DNA of 64,000 nt from Bartonella vinsonii subsp. vinsonii. GTDB taxonomy: Bacteria > Pseudomonadota > Alphaproteobacteria > Rhizobiales > Rhizobiaceae. Positions 17,866-27,213 of the stretch are shown here, piece by piece. The notes beneath the pieces were generated by a model, which saw only the letters and a program-made list of their open reading frames with translations, made no database searches and had not been told where the DNA came from. The stretch covers positions 62,001 to 126,000 of the forward strand of contig NZ_CADEAJ010000004.1 in the NCBI RefSeq assembly GCF_902825235.1. The letters run 5' to 3'. The translations under genes and the position numbers were made by a program. Position 1 is the stretch's first letter; each line of letters begins with the position of its first letter.

Positions 17866-20406
17866 ATGCAATATAAGTGGAAACTGAGTTGTTGGATGCT
17901 CATGGTTAGTAGCTGTTTGGGGCAAACAGCAGCTGGGGAAGAGACGCAGTTTTTTTGTAAATCTTCAAACTATGGGGAAAATGAAAAAATATCCTATGAT
18001 AATGAGGATATGAGAACAGGGGAATGCATAAATATTAAAGCATCTAAAAATGATCGTATTTTAGAGATGAGCGGTGGAGCAGAATCCTTTGAAAAGCTTA
18101 GTCGTGGCATGGGGACGAAAATATCAGTAAGCAATGTATGGGGAGAAGATGAGAAAAATGATAGTCAAGCCGGACAGTATGCTGAAAGAAATAATATTAT
18201 AGTGCAGAAAGATTCGGAGCTCATTTTCATTAATAGTGGGACTGAACTAAGGGGGCATACATTCGATAATGATAGTAAAGGCTACTTTTTAAATGATGAT
18301 GACACGGATAAACCAGGACGGTCATTTAAGAACACGGTTAGAAATGGTGGAGAAATTCATGTTTCTGCGGGAGGTCTCAGTCAAGAGAACACAATTGAAC
18401 ATGGTGGAACTGAAATTGTTCAGGCTTCAAAAGGAAAACAAGGATTTTCAGAAAATGCTATCGTTAAAGAAGGTGGACAGCAAAGGATTGAGAATGGGGG
18501 AAAAGCACAGGGAACAAAAGTCTATGGTGGTGAACAGTTTGTTTTCGGAGAAGGTGATGTTAAAGGGCAAATGAAAGGCAGTAGTGCTTCAGATGTTGTA
18601 ATTTACGGTCAAGGCGAAACACTAGGGCGGCAAGAAGTATATGATGGGGGAAGCGTTTGGAACACGGAAGTTATGCAAGGAGGTGTACAAGAGGTTGCAA
18701 AAAAGACTCAAGGTGCAAAAAACGGTGGTTTTGTGTTTGATACTAAAGTTTTTGGTGGTGGTAAGCAGAATATCTTAGCAGGAGGTAAAGCTATTGGTGT
18801 CACTTTAAATGAAACCGCTGCTCAAGAAATATATGCTGATGGAACTGTGAAAAACCTGACAATTAATAATGAAGCAAAATCACGGGTGCATGCGGGAGCA
18901 ACATTAGAAGGAAAAACGCTTGTAAATCATTCTGGACAGCTTCATCTTTATGCTGGAAATGATCAACACTATACTACAGCAGAAGACATTATTTTAAATG
19001 GGAAAGATACAAAACTGTACTCTATCACCGATGAATTTGATGGCAAAAGCTCTCTCATTCAGAAATTAAGTGGTGAGGGCAGTGTTATTTTTGCGTTTAC
19101 TGGTTCTGATCCGTATTATTCTCAACTTCATGTTAATGATCTTTCAGGAAGTTTACATTTCGCCTTCAATACGACTCTTGCACGTAACCGTGGTGATTAT
19201 CTCTTCATTGATCATGGAACAGGTAAGCACACAATAAGTGTTGCTGACTCTGGAGTTGAAATCACCGATCCTTTTTCAAATAAGCGTGATTTGATTACAG
19301 ATCAAAGCGGTGGTGCTGATTTTACTTTGACAGATCTCTCAGGTGAAAAAATTAATGCTATCGATGGTGGCACCTATATGTATGGTTTAAAACAGAGAAA
19401 GGATGAAAATGGAAAAGTTTGGTTTTTGTCTGCGGATCGTATCAAGGGACCAGTTCCAGATCCAATAGACCCATTTGCTCCTAATGGATCGTCAACAACT
19501 CCTTCAGTTGATGCGATGCTTTCTACAGTAGTAGCTTCTGGACTTATTTTTAACAATGAATTGGACATTGTGCGTACTGGGAGAGGAATTCTGGACCAAA
19601 ACAGGAAAAATACAGATTTATGGGCTTACGCGCTAAAGAGCAGAGAACGTGTTACGACAGGCCATACAAATTTTAAGCTTGAGCAGACAGGAATAGTTTT
19701 GGGTGCTGATCATCTGAACGAATTAACGCATGGAGATTTGTATGTTGGTGGTTTTGGTAGTTATGATAAAGCACGTATTCTTCATGCACGAGGCGGGGAT
19801 AGCGACGTAAGCAGTTATAGTATTGGAACTTATGCAACTTACTTTGATAATCGCGGTTGGTATATGGATGGTGTTTTAAAATATAATTATTATCGAGATA
19901 ACCTGAAAGCCATTTCAACGAATGCTTTAGCCATTCAAGGCAATTATAACCAGTGGGCGATAGGAGGGGCATTTGAGATTGGTTGCCGTTTCGAGCCAGC
20001 GCAAAATACTTGGATGCAACCTTATATAAAACTAACAGGATTGCAGGTTGAGGGCAAAAAAATCAAGCTTTCCAATGGAATGAGTGGTGATATAAGCCCA
20101 TTGACTTCATTCCGTAATGAAGTTGGATTAACGGCAGGACATGAATTTATTTTTGGTACAGAAACTTCATTAACGGCTTATATTACGGCAGCTTGGTTGC
20201 GTGAGAATATCAATAATAATCGTACAACGATTAATAATCAGCACCAATTTATCACAGACTTGTCTGGAAATGCAGGTAAGTTGGGAATTGGCTTGAACAG
20301 TTTTGTCAATGATAAACTAAAGCTTTATGCAGAAGCACATTATCTGAAAGGGCGTAAGATTAAGCAGTCACTTCAAGGTATTTTGGGGTTACGCTATAGT
20401 TTTTAA
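17866..20406 (+). CDS. Autotransporter 2, single-passenger type Va protein
   Basis: An 846-residue member of the same family. ATG 17866 follows a very strong GGAGGAGG at six bases; an in-frame TTG 69 bases earlier is rejected. The signal peptide covers about residues 1-25, ending near QTAAG. A polar unique region (about 30-160) precedes one AIDA-like passenger module with GGEQFVFGEG and GRQEVYDGG repeats, ending in VWFLSA. A short proline-rich linker leads to the barrel (about 547-846) ending in YSF. Its barrel is clearly related to those of the neighbours but diverged, so it has not shared their recent sequence exchange. Role inferred: surface adhesin or immune-interaction protein. Confidence 0.92.
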   Translation: MQYKWKLSCWMLMVSSCLGQTAAGEETQFFCKSSNYGENEKISYDNEDMRTGECINIKASKNDRILEMSGGAESFEKLSRGMGTKISVSNVWGEDEKNDSQAGQYAERNNIIVQKDSELIFINSGTELRGHTFDNDSKGYFLNDDDTDKPGRSFKNTVRNGGEIHVSAGGLSQENTIEHGGTEIVQASKGKQGFSENAIVKEGGQQRIENGGKAQGTKVYGGEQFVFGEGDVKGQMKGSSASDVVIYGQGETLGRQEVYDGGSVWNTEVMQGGVQEVAKKTQGAKNGGFVFDTKVFGGGKQNILAGGKAIGVTLNETAAQEIYADGTVKNLTINNEAKSRVHAGATLEGKTLVNHSGQLHLYAGNDQHYTTAEDIILNGKDTKLYSITDEFDGKSSLIQKLSGEGSVIFAFTGSDPYYSQLHVNDLSGSLHFAFNTTLARNRGDYLFIDHGTGKHTISVADSGVEITDPFSNKRDLITDQSGGADFTLTDLSGEKINAIDGGTYMYGLKQRKDENGKVWFLSADRIKGPVPDPIDPFAPNGSSTTPSVDAMLSTVVASGLIFNNELDIVRTGRGILDQNRKNTDLWAYALKSRERVTTGHTNFKLEQTGIVLGADHLNELTHGDLYVGGFGSYDKARILHARGGDSDVSSYSIGTYATYFDNRGWYMDGVLKYNYYRDNLKAISTNALAIQGNYNQWAIGGAFEIGCRFEPAQNTWMQPYIKLTGLQVEGKKIKLSNGMSGDISPLTSFRNEVGLTAGHEFIFGTETSLTAYITAAWLRENINNNRTTINNQHQFITDLSGNAGKLGIGLNSFVNDKLKLYAEAHYLKGRKIKQSLQGILGLRYSF

Positions 20407-20573
20407 ATATGCGCTTTACGTACTGATTAAGCTTAAAATTATATTGTTTCACAACTCAAATGTGCAATATGAATATAACAACTTCTTGAGAGTGTAGAGG
20501 CACTGAAGATAAGCTTACGCTCTGTTAAAAACGATATCATTTTTTCATTTATTATTGCAAATATTATAAATTG

Positions 20574-20592
20574 TGCCCTGTCTAAAAGGGCA
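20574..20592 (+). terminator. Possible terminator hairpin after autotransporter 2
   Basis: A six-base-pair GC-rich stem with a seven-base loop, followed by an AT-rich but not pure T stretch. It is the only GC-rich hairpin seen between the two genes. The distance of about 170 bases from the stop codon lowers confidence. Confidence 0.35.
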
Positions 20593-20644
20593 TAATTTGC
20601 ATTTTATGAAGTTATACAGTCACAGGCTAGGCTAGGTTTTCGTG

Positions 20645-20666
20645 ATTTTAAATTACAATTTAAAAT
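20645..20666. repeat. Perfect 9-bp palindrome upstream of autotransporter 3
   Basis: ATTTTAAAT and ATTTAAAAT arms flank a TACA loop, about 130 bases before the start of autotransporter 3. The symmetry could suit a dimeric regulator or form a hairpin. In such AT-rich DNA it could also be chance. Confidence 0.4.
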
Positions 20667-20796
20667 TGTATAAACAAAATAATACACCTAAAAATTGTAT
20701 TTAGACATAAATAAAACACATTACGATACAATCTAAAATGATCTACCTGCGTAATTGCGGGATATTTGTCTCATAATTGATAGTGGAGTATGGATA

Positions 20797-23316
20797 ATGC
20801 GGCATAAATGCAAATTAAGTTTTTCAGTATTAATGATCAGTAGTTGTCTTGTACAAATTGCAAGTGCGGTCGATAATAAGAATGAGGAGCTAACGAAGAT
20901 GATGAGTGTGGCGAATGGGGGAAAGGTCCCAAAAGGTTCAGCACTGATTACTATTCTTCCTCCCAGTAATAATGTTACGATTACAGATGGTGGTATAGAG
21001 ATTGTTGACAATGGTGGATTTTCTATGGGAGCTACTATTGAAAACGGTGGAATGCAAATAGTTACGCGCGAAGGGACCACGATGGAAGCTAAAATCCTTG
21101 GTGGTGGGAAGCAGTTGGTTTTTGAAGAGAAACGTCTTGATCTTACAAGTGTGGAAAAGCCAAGCAGTGCTTATCATACTATAGTTTCTGGTAGTAATAA
21201 TGCTGTGGGGCAACAAAACGTGTATGATGACGCAATAGCTTGGCACACGAAAGTTAAACAAGGAGGGGAACAAAATCTTTACGCAGGACAAAGGAGAAAT
21301 GGTGGGAAGGCAATGTATGCCGTGGTCTCTGATACTGGTCGGCAACATGTTTTAGCGTTAGGAGAGTCCTATGGTACTACCTTGAAGGATAGTTCTGTTC
21401 AAGTTGTGTATCCTGGAGGGGTTGTGGATGGTCTAACGATTAACGATTCTGCCAGCTCGTGGATACATGTTGGTGTAAAGGAAGTTGGCGAAATAGAAGT
21501 CAATAATCAAGGACGTCTTTATTTATTGGCTGGTGATCGCATAGACCATATCACAAAAGGGAAAGTTTCTGTAGAGGGAAGAGCTGATGAAACACTATTT
21601 TTTGTTGGTGAGCGGAACATTGCAGAAATTCCTCAAATTGATATTGAAAATTTAAGTGGTGAGGGAGGGACTGTCATTTTTACTTCTATTCCATATGATC
21701 CACGTCATATTTTACTTCATGTTGAGGAACTTTCAGGAAATTTACATTTTCAGTTTAATATTAGTGCGACTGGTGGTGGTGATTACTTGTTAATTGAGGA
21801 TGGTAAAGGCAATCACAAAATAAGCATTGCCGATTCTGGTGCTGAAGTCATAGGTTCTCTCACACAAAAGAGTGGGCTTATTAGCGAGATTAATTTGGTT
21901 ACCGACAGAAGTGAAAACGGGGGCGCTAATTTTGCTCTGGCAAATCAGTCTGATGAAAAAATCGAAACAGTTGATGCTGGAACTTATATGTATCATTTGT
22001 GTAAAAGAGACAGAAATGCTGGCTTTAGTGGTGATGCTACAATTTGGTATTTAGGTATGGTTGATAAAAACGCAGAGTGTTCCAGCACTCTTCCTCCACG
22101 TACGAATAGGAAATCAAAAGTTACTATTTTTTCAAGGGACTCATCTACGAATACGCAGTCTAGTAAGAATAGTAATGGAAGGCGTTATAAGCAGCCCCCC
22201 CAACCAAGACCTCCGCGGCATTTGAGGGAGGCTCAGAGTGTTTCTGTTGCTTCCGCAGATCATCATCATTCTTCTGAAGAGCAACAGCAGTCTGTTGTTT
22301 CTGCAAATGCTCCGTCTTTTACTGATCAGATACTGTTACGTCCAAGTGGTTCAGATCAACTTCTTCAACAAGTAAGGCATGGGCCCTCAGTTTCTGATTT
22401 TTTAACCACTCCCTCTACGGATGCGGTGTTGTCAATGTCTGTTACACCGGCACTTGTTTATAAAAATGAGTTGCAAACTGTGCGTGCGGGGAGAGGAATT
22501 CTAGAGAGAAATAAAAAAACTTCTGCTCTTTGGACATATGCAATCAAAAGTAAAGAGAGCATTTCCGCAGACCATATAGATTTTAAGCTTGAACAAACGG
22601 GGATTGTATTAGGGATTGGTGGTTTAAATGAATTGGCAAATGGAGAGTTTTATATTGGTGGTTTTGGCAGTTATGACAAAGCACGTGTTGTACATGCTCG
22701 CGGTGGTGTGAGTAACATAAATACCTACGGCATAGGAGCTTATGCAACTTATTTTGATCATAGTGGATGGTATGTCGATAGTGTATTAAAATACAATCAC
22801 TTTCAAAATACTTTGAATGCTGTTTCAACGAACGGTTTAGCCATTGAAGGGAATTATAACCAATGGGCGGTAGGAGCGTCTTTTGAAGCAGGTTATCGGA
22901 TAAAGGTAGCCCAAAGGAGTTGGATACAACCTTATGCGCAATTAATGTGGTTGCAAGTTGAAGGTAAAGAGATTGAGCTTTCCAATGAAATGACGGGTGA
23001 AATAAACCCTTTTACGTCCTTGTGCAGTGAGGTTGGGTTATCATTGGGGTATGAATTTTTGGATGGTGTAGAGACTTCATTGATGGGTTATGTTACGGCA
23101 GCATGGTTGCGTGAGAATAAAGATGATAATCACACAACAATTAATAAGCAGCATCAATTTGTCACGGATTTGTCAGGGAATGCGGGTAAATTAGGGATAG
23201 GTTTAAGCAGTTTTCTCAGTGATAAATTAAAGCTTTATGCAGAAGCGCATTATGTCAAAGGACACAAGACGAAGCAGTCCCTCCAGGGTATTTTGGGAGT
23301 GCGCTATAGTTTCTGA
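20797..23316 (+). CDS. Autotransporter 3, single-passenger type Va protein
   Basis: An 839-residue protein. ATG 20797 follows GGAG at eight bases and opens the signal peptide (MRHKCKLSF, hydrophobic, ending ASAV at about 26). One passenger module follows, with AIDA-like repeats (MQIVTREG, GQQNVYDD, VVYPGGVVDG) and a closing beta-helix part ending in IWYLGM. A basic proline-rich stretch (PPQPRPPRH) and the His/Gln-rich linker lead to the barrel at about 540-839. From the linker onward it matches autotransporter 1 almost base for base, while the passengers are diverged. A C7 run lies just before the linker. Presumed surface adhesin; the ligand is unknown. Confidence 0.92.
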   Translation: MRHKCKLSFSVLMISSCLVQIASAVDNKNEELTKMMSVANGGKVPKGSALITILPPSNNVTITDGGIEIVDNGGFSMGATIENGGMQIVTREGTTMEAKILGGGKQLVFEEKRLDLTSVEKPSSAYHTIVSGSNNAVGQQNVYDDAIAWHTKVKQGGEQNLYAGQRRNGGKAMYAVVSDTGRQHVLALGESYGTTLKDSSVQVVYPGGVVDGLTINDSASSWIHVGVKEVGEIEVNNQGRLYLLAGDRIDHITKGKVSVEGRADETLFFVGERNIAEIPQIDIENLSGEGGTVIFTSIPYDPRHILLHVEELSGNLHFQFNISATGGGDYLLIEDGKGNHKISIADSGAEVIGSLTQKSGLISEINLVTDRSENGGANFALANQSDEKIETVDAGTYMYHLCKRDRNAGFSGDATIWYLGMVDKNAECSSTLPPRTNRKSKVTIFSRDSSTNTQSSKNSNGRRYKQPPQPRPPRHLREAQSVSVASADHHHSSEEQQQSVVSANAPSFTDQILLRPSGSDQLLQQVRHGPSVSDFLTTPSTDAVLSMSVTPALVYKNELQTVRAGRGILERNKKTSALWTYAIKSKESISADHIDFKLEQTGIVLGIGGLNELANGEFYIGGFGSYDKARVVHARGGVSNINTYGIGAYATYFDHSGWYVDSVLKYNHFQNTLNAVSTNGLAIEGNYNQWAVGASFEAGYRIKVAQRSWIQPYAQLMWLQVEGKEIELSNEMTGEINPFTSLCSEVGLSLGYEFLDGVETSLMGYVTAAWLRENKDDNHTTINKQHQFVTDLSGNAGKLGIGLSSFLSDKLKLYAEAHYVKGHKTKQSLQGILGVRYSF
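22195..22201 (+). repeat. C7 homopolymer before the barrel linker of autotransporter 3
   Basis: Seven consecutive C residues encode part of a proline-rich segment between passenger and linker. A slip of one base would shift the frame before the barrel, which would prevent surface display. Confidence 0.55.
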
Positions 23317-23448
23317 GTTTGTGTTTGTTCTTTAATTGGCTTTATCATGTATTTTTTACCAACCAGACATGCGATATCTGGACAGTATTTTCAGATAAAA
23401 GGACTTGCGGTTGTATGCAGCGTAGGGGATTTTTTATTTTACTTTTTA
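22255..23448 (+). repeat. 1.2-kb near-identical block, copy 2
   Basis: Second copy of the block at 16454-17648. It spans the linker and barrel of autotransporter 3 and about 130 bases of the 3' flank, in direct orientation and about 5.8 kb away. Recombination between copies would delete autotransporter 2 and fuse autotransporter 1 to the tail of autotransporter 3. Confidence 0.9.
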
Positions 23449-23456
23449 AGGAGTAG

Positions 23457-23633
23457 GTTGAGGGGAAAATATTTAGTTTTGTGAAAGGTGGTCCAACCTT
23501 TTCAGGAGGAGGCTATGGTCTTGTTATAAAGGGAGGAACAATTGCAAAAATTGCTGTTTTTATGAAAGTTTCCTCTAAAATTAATACACATTATTCTACA
23601 GTCACTTGGCAAGAGGCTCTTTGCCCGTTATAG
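23457..23633 (+). pseudogene. 58-codon open remnant between autotransporter 3 and ndk
   Basis: This frame is open for 58 codons between two stops, with no good start except a GTG near 23477. The deduced peptide is glycine-rich (GGPTFSGGGYGLVIKGG), then basic and mixed. The beta-helix-like glycine pattern suggests a leftover of another passenger, but no family is recognised and chance is possible. Confidence 0.2.
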
Positions 23634-23676
23634 AACGCCACAAGATAATATTGTAAATAGAATATAAGGTGGTCAA

Positions 23677-24099
23677 ATGGCTATAGAACGTACTTTTTCG
23701 ATGATTAAACCGGATGCAACATGCCGTAATTTGACGGGAGCAATTACAAAAATGCTTGAGGATGCGGGCTTACGTGTTATTGCATCTAAGCGTGTGTGGA
23801 TGAGCAAGCGTGAAGCTGAAAATTTTTATGCGGTTCATAAGGGACGCCCATTTTTTGGTGAGTTGGTTGAGTTTATGTCTTCTGGTCCAACAATTGTGCA
23901 GGTTTTGGAAGGTGAAAATGCAATCGCTAAAAATCGTGAAGTGATGGGAGCTACAAATCCTCTGGAGGCACAAGAAGGAACAATTCGTAAAACACATGCT
24001 TTGTCGATTGGTGAAAATTCTGTTCATGGTTCAGATAGCGCTGAAACAGCAAAAACAGAAATTGCTTTTTGGTTTTCTGAAGTAGAAATTGTTGGTTAG
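23677..24099 (+). CDS. ndk: Nucleoside diphosphate kinase
   Basis: Transfers the gamma-phosphate of ATP to other nucleoside diphosphates through a phosphohistidine, balancing NTP pools. At 140 residues it has the usual length. The opening [12 protein letters not shown], the helix with KPFF-like [11 protein letters not shown], the GATNP stretch and the active-site histidine in ENSVHGSDS are all present. A strong AAGGTGG lies a few bases before ATG 23677. It is a single-gene unit followed by a hairpin, and it marks the right border of the autotransporter island. Confidence 0.97.
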   Translation: MAIERTFSMIKPDATCRNLTGAITKMLEDAGLRVIASKRVWMSKREAENFYAVHKGRPFFGELVEFMSSGPTIVQVLEGENAIAKNREVMGATNPLEAQEGTIRKTHALSIGENSVHGSDSAETAKTEIAFWFSEVEIVG

Positions 24100-24123
24100 T
24101 AAAAGCATATATACAATGCAAGG

Positions 24124-24154
24124 AATCCCGCAACTCCTTGTTCTGGGATTTTTC
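24124..24154 (+). terminator. Probable rho-independent terminator of ndk
   Basis: AATCCC at 24124-24129 pairs with GGGATT at 24145-24150, followed at once by a run of T. It begins 25 bases after the ndk stop. The loop is long (15 bases), so strength is uncertain. Confidence 0.5.
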
Positions 24155-24203
24155 TTATGGGATTATAAATTTCCTAGCAAGTATCTATAAAGCGCATTAT
24201 TTT

Positions 24204-24785
24204 TCATGTGATGACGTGTTTTAAGCCTGCACGAAAATAATCCCATCCTGTCCACAATGTGAGGAGGGCAGCAATCCACAGCATAATAATGCCAAATTCC
24301 ATTGTATAGGGAATAATTTTGTTGCCAGCAGGCCCTGCCAAAAGAAGGACAATGGCTATCATTTGTACAAAAGTTTTCCATTTTGCAAGACGAGAAACAG
24401 GAACACTGACTTTCAATTCAGCCAAATATTCACGTAATCCTGATACAAGAATTTCTCGGCAAAGAATAATAATGGCGGCCCATAAAGTCCACCCAGCGAT
24501 AGTACTGTCAGCAGCAAGTAAGAGCAGACAGGCAGAGACGAGAAGTTTGTCTGCTATGGGATCGAGCATGCGACCAATATTGGATGTTTGTTCCCAAATG
24601 CGGGAAAGATAACCGTCTAGAAAATCAGTAATAGAGGCAATAACAAAGAGAGAAACGGCTATCCAACGTGCAATATCGCTTGATTGTAGTCGTCCTTCTA
24701 AAAAAAAGCACGCAACAACCATCGGCACTGCAACAATTCGTGCATAAGTGAGAATATTAGGAAAAGAAAAAGTATGTTTTTTCAT
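24204..24785 (-). CDS. pgsA: CDP-diacylglycerol--glycerol-3-phosphate 3-phosphatidyltransferase
   Basis: Makes phosphatidylglycerol phosphate, the committed step to phosphatidylglycerol and cardiolipin, in the inner membrane. The CDP-alcohol phosphotransferase signature is visible as DFLDGYLSR followed by GRMLDPIADKL, with all four catalytic aspartates. The 193-residue protein has about five membrane segments. The ATG at 24785 gives the normal start MKKHTFSFPN; the longer frame from 24845 adds a non-conserved stretch. It follows uvrC on the same strand after 77 bases, a common rhizobial pairing, so the two may share a message. Confidence 0.94.
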   Translation of the reverse strand: MKKHTFSFPNILTYARIVAVPMVVACFFLEGRLQSSDIARWIAVSLFVIASITDFLDGYLSRIWEQTSNIGRMLDPIADKLLVSACLLLLAADSTIAGWTLWAAIIILCREILVSGLREYLAELKVSVPVSRLAKWKTFVQMIAIVLLLAGPAGNKIIPYTMEFGIIMLWIAALLTLWTGWDYFRAGLKHVIT

Positions 24786-24862
24786 AGAGCTATTTTCAAT
24801 TATTTGTGAAATATAATATATTATTTCATAAATGTAACAAAGCACAGATTATGAAAAAAGTC

Positions 24863-26848
24863 TTATTTTTCATTAAAATGGTTGTGAATTTTTTGTGCAA
24901 TCATAAGAGATATGCCTTTAACTCTTATTAAATCTTCGAGTGAAGCACTAGCAACAGCTTTAGCACTTCCAAAGTGATGAAGCAATGCACGCTTTCTTGT
25001 TGGACCGATATGTTCTATTTCATCAAGTGGATTTTTAAATACTGCTTTTTTTCGTTTTTCTCTATGCGTTCCAATTGCAAAACGGTGTGCTTCATCGCGT
25101 AGACGTTGCAAAAAATAAAGGATAGGGTCACGTGGAGGAAGTGTAAAAGGTGTTTTGCCCTTTATAAAAAAACGTTCACGTCCTGCTCTACGGTCAGCGC
25201 CTTTAGCAATCCCAATGACCGTGACAAAATTATCTAATTCTAATTCGGATAATATTGTAAGCACACTGTTTATTTGTCCTTCACCACCATCGATTAATAT
25301 AAGATCAGGCCAAAGAGGAAAAGAATCATCATTCTGATTTTTTATCTTATTATTTTTATGCGGTAAACCATGCTCTTTAATAAGGCGTGAAAATCTTCGT
25401 TTGATGACCTCTTTCATCATACCAAAATCGTCACCGGGTGTGATATCGGTCGAGCGGATGTTAAATTTGCGATATTGATTTTTTATAAATCCTATTTTGC
25501 CCGCAACAATCATCGCACCTACTGCATTTGTTCCCATAATATGAGAATTATCGTAGACTTCTATACGACATGGAATATGAGGCAGTTGGAATATTTCAGC
25601 AAGACTCTGGAGTAATTTTGTATGTGTAGCTGTTTCTGCGAGCTTGCGTCCAAGGGCTTCATGAGCATTGATATGAGCATGCTTAACGAGGGTTTTACGT
25701 TCACCTTGTTTGGGTAAAGAGAGAAGTATTTTACGATTTGCTTTTAGGCTGAATGCTTCTGTAAGAAGTGCCTTTTCTTCGATGGATTCAGATAAAAGAA
25801 TAAGTTTTGGAAGTGGCTTATTATCATAAAATTGGGCGAGAAAACTTGCTAAAATTTCAGCACTAGAAAAAGAGGGATCTGCTTTAGGAAAATAGGCTCG
25901 ATTTCCCCAATTTTGCCCCATGCGAAAGAAAAACACTTGAATACAGGTGACTCCTTCCCGTTGAGCAATTGCAAAGACATCTGCTTCTTTTATTGTTTGA
26001 GGATTAATACCTTGGTGGCTTTGTATGAGAGAGAGGGATGATAACCGATCACGATAGGCAGCTGCTTGTTCAAAATTAAGGTTTTCCGCGGCTTGATGCA
26101 TAGCTTGAACCATATCATTTTTAACGGATTGGCTTTTTCCCGAAAGGAAAGCTTTTGCTTCTCTCACCAGCTCTTTATAATCACGATCACTAATTTCATT
26201 TGTACAGGGTGCAGAACATCGTTTAATTTGATAAAGTAAACAGGGACGCGTACGGTTTTCAAAAACTGAATCGGTACAGGTGCGTAATAAAAAGGCGCGT
26301 TGTAAAGCGTTGATTGTTTGTGTCACTGCACCTGAAGAGGCAAAAGGGCCAAAATAATGGGCTTTTCTTGTTCGGGCACCACGATGTTTATAAAGGGCAG
26401 GTGCTCGGTGATCATCAGTAATAATGATATAAGGAAAGCTTTTATCATCACGCAATAAGACATTAAAACGCGGATGCAATCTTTTGATGAGGTTAGCTTC
26501 TAACAGGAGTGCTTCTGTTTCTGTGTGGGTAACGACAAATTCCATATGATATGTTGCACGAATCATACGAGCAATACGGTTATTGTGTCCTTGTTCATGG
26601 GTATAGTTTGAAACGCGTTTTTTAAGATTACGAGCTTTACCAACATAGAGAACATCACCATTTTCATCAATCATCCGATAAACGCCGGGTTTATGCGGAA
26701 GATGTTTGACAAACTCTTGTATGAGTTTGGCACCTTTGAACGGATTTTTGTCATTTCCCTGATTGGTATTATCCCATGGTATGAGAGAGAGAAAAGAGAG
26801 ATTTTCTCGTTCATTTTTGGAACAAGTTGTTTTGTTTTTCAGGATCAT
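24863..26848 (-). CDS. uvrC: Excinuclease ABC subunit C
   Basis: Makes both incisions around DNA damage in nucleotide excision repair after UvrA and UvrB have located the lesion. Domains in order: GIY-YIG endonuclease (about residues 50-130, with GVYRMID and [14 protein letters not shown]), a cysteine-rich part, the UvrB-binding UVR motif (about 245-280), the RNase H-like second nuclease ([15 protein letters not shown] and [10 protein letters not shown]) and two C-terminal helix-hairpin-helix motifs ([10 protein letters not shown]). At 661 residues it has full length, with a polar N-terminal extension of about 45 residues typical of rhizobial copies. No defect was seen. Confidence 0.96.
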   Translation of the reverse strand: MILKNKTTCSKNERENLSFLSLIPWDNTNQGNDKNPFKGAKLIQEFVKHLPHKPGVYRMIDENGDVLYVGKARNLKKRVSNYTHEQGHNNRIARMIRATYHMEFVVTHTETEALLLEANLIKRLHPRFNVLLRDDKSFPYIIITDDHRAPALYKHRGARTRKAHYFGPFASSGAVTQTINALQRAFLLRTCTDSVFENRTRPCLLYQIKRCSAPCTNEISDRDYKELVREAKAFLSGKSQSVKNDMVQAMHQAAENLNFEQAAAYRDRLSSLSLIQSHQGINPQTIKEADVFAIAQREGVTCIQVFFFRMGQNWGNRAYFPKADPSFSSAEILASFLAQFYDNKPLPKLILLSESIEEKALLTEAFSLKANRKILLSLPKQGERKTLVKHAHINAHEALGRKLAETATHTKLLQSLAEIFQLPHIPCRIEVYDNSHIMGTNAVGAMIVAGKIGFIKNQYRKFNIRSTDITPGDDFGMMKEVIKRRFSRLIKEHGLPHKNNKIKNQNDDSFPLWPDLILIDGGEGQINSVLTILSELELDNFVTVIGIAKGADRRAGRERFFIKGKTPFTLPPRDPILYFLQRLRDEAHRFAIGTHREKRKKAVFKNPLDEIEHIGPTRKRALLHHFGSAKAVASASLEDLIRVKGISLMIAQKIHNHFNEK

Positions 26849-27213
26849 TCAGTTTATCCAGAAATGTTTTTATCCATCAAGTACTCTCATTTTATGTCAT
26901 GATAGTTATTTTTCTTATAAAGGATGCATTATGACATGAGAGTATTGAATCTTGGAGTTATTATTTTCGTAGGCAACATTGAGAGAGATTTTTAAAGTTT
27001 GGCAACTTTAATCTCTTGATAATAATCGGTTATATTAAAACAGGTTTTGTTTAAAAATCGAATTCATGCTGCTGACTATAATGTGCATTGGAGGTTTATA
27101 GAGTCAAGAGGACAAAGAAAGCTGACCTAGTATTACAATACTTTTGAGTGACTTAATGCCTATGATTCTCATGAAGAAGATTCTGATTTAGGGTAAATAT
27201 AGAATGAAAAAAT
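26849..27213. other. Gap between rlmJ and uvrC
   Basis: About 365 AT-rich bases upstream of uvrC, both neighbours being on the minus strand. No supported gene or RNA was seen. It should hold the uvrC promoter; no clear consensus can be assigned. Confidence 0.4.

Larger units (their letters stand above)
20407..20796. other. Gap between autotransporters 2 and 3, with two hairpins
   Basis: About 390 gene-free bases. A GC-rich stem (TGCCCT 20574-20579 with AGGGCA 20587-20592) lies well after the autotransporter 2 stop and may end its message, although the T-tract is weak. A perfect 9-bp palindrome with a four-base loop follows at 20645-20666. A GGAG lies 8 bases before the ATG of autotransporter 3. 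Confidence 0.5.
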
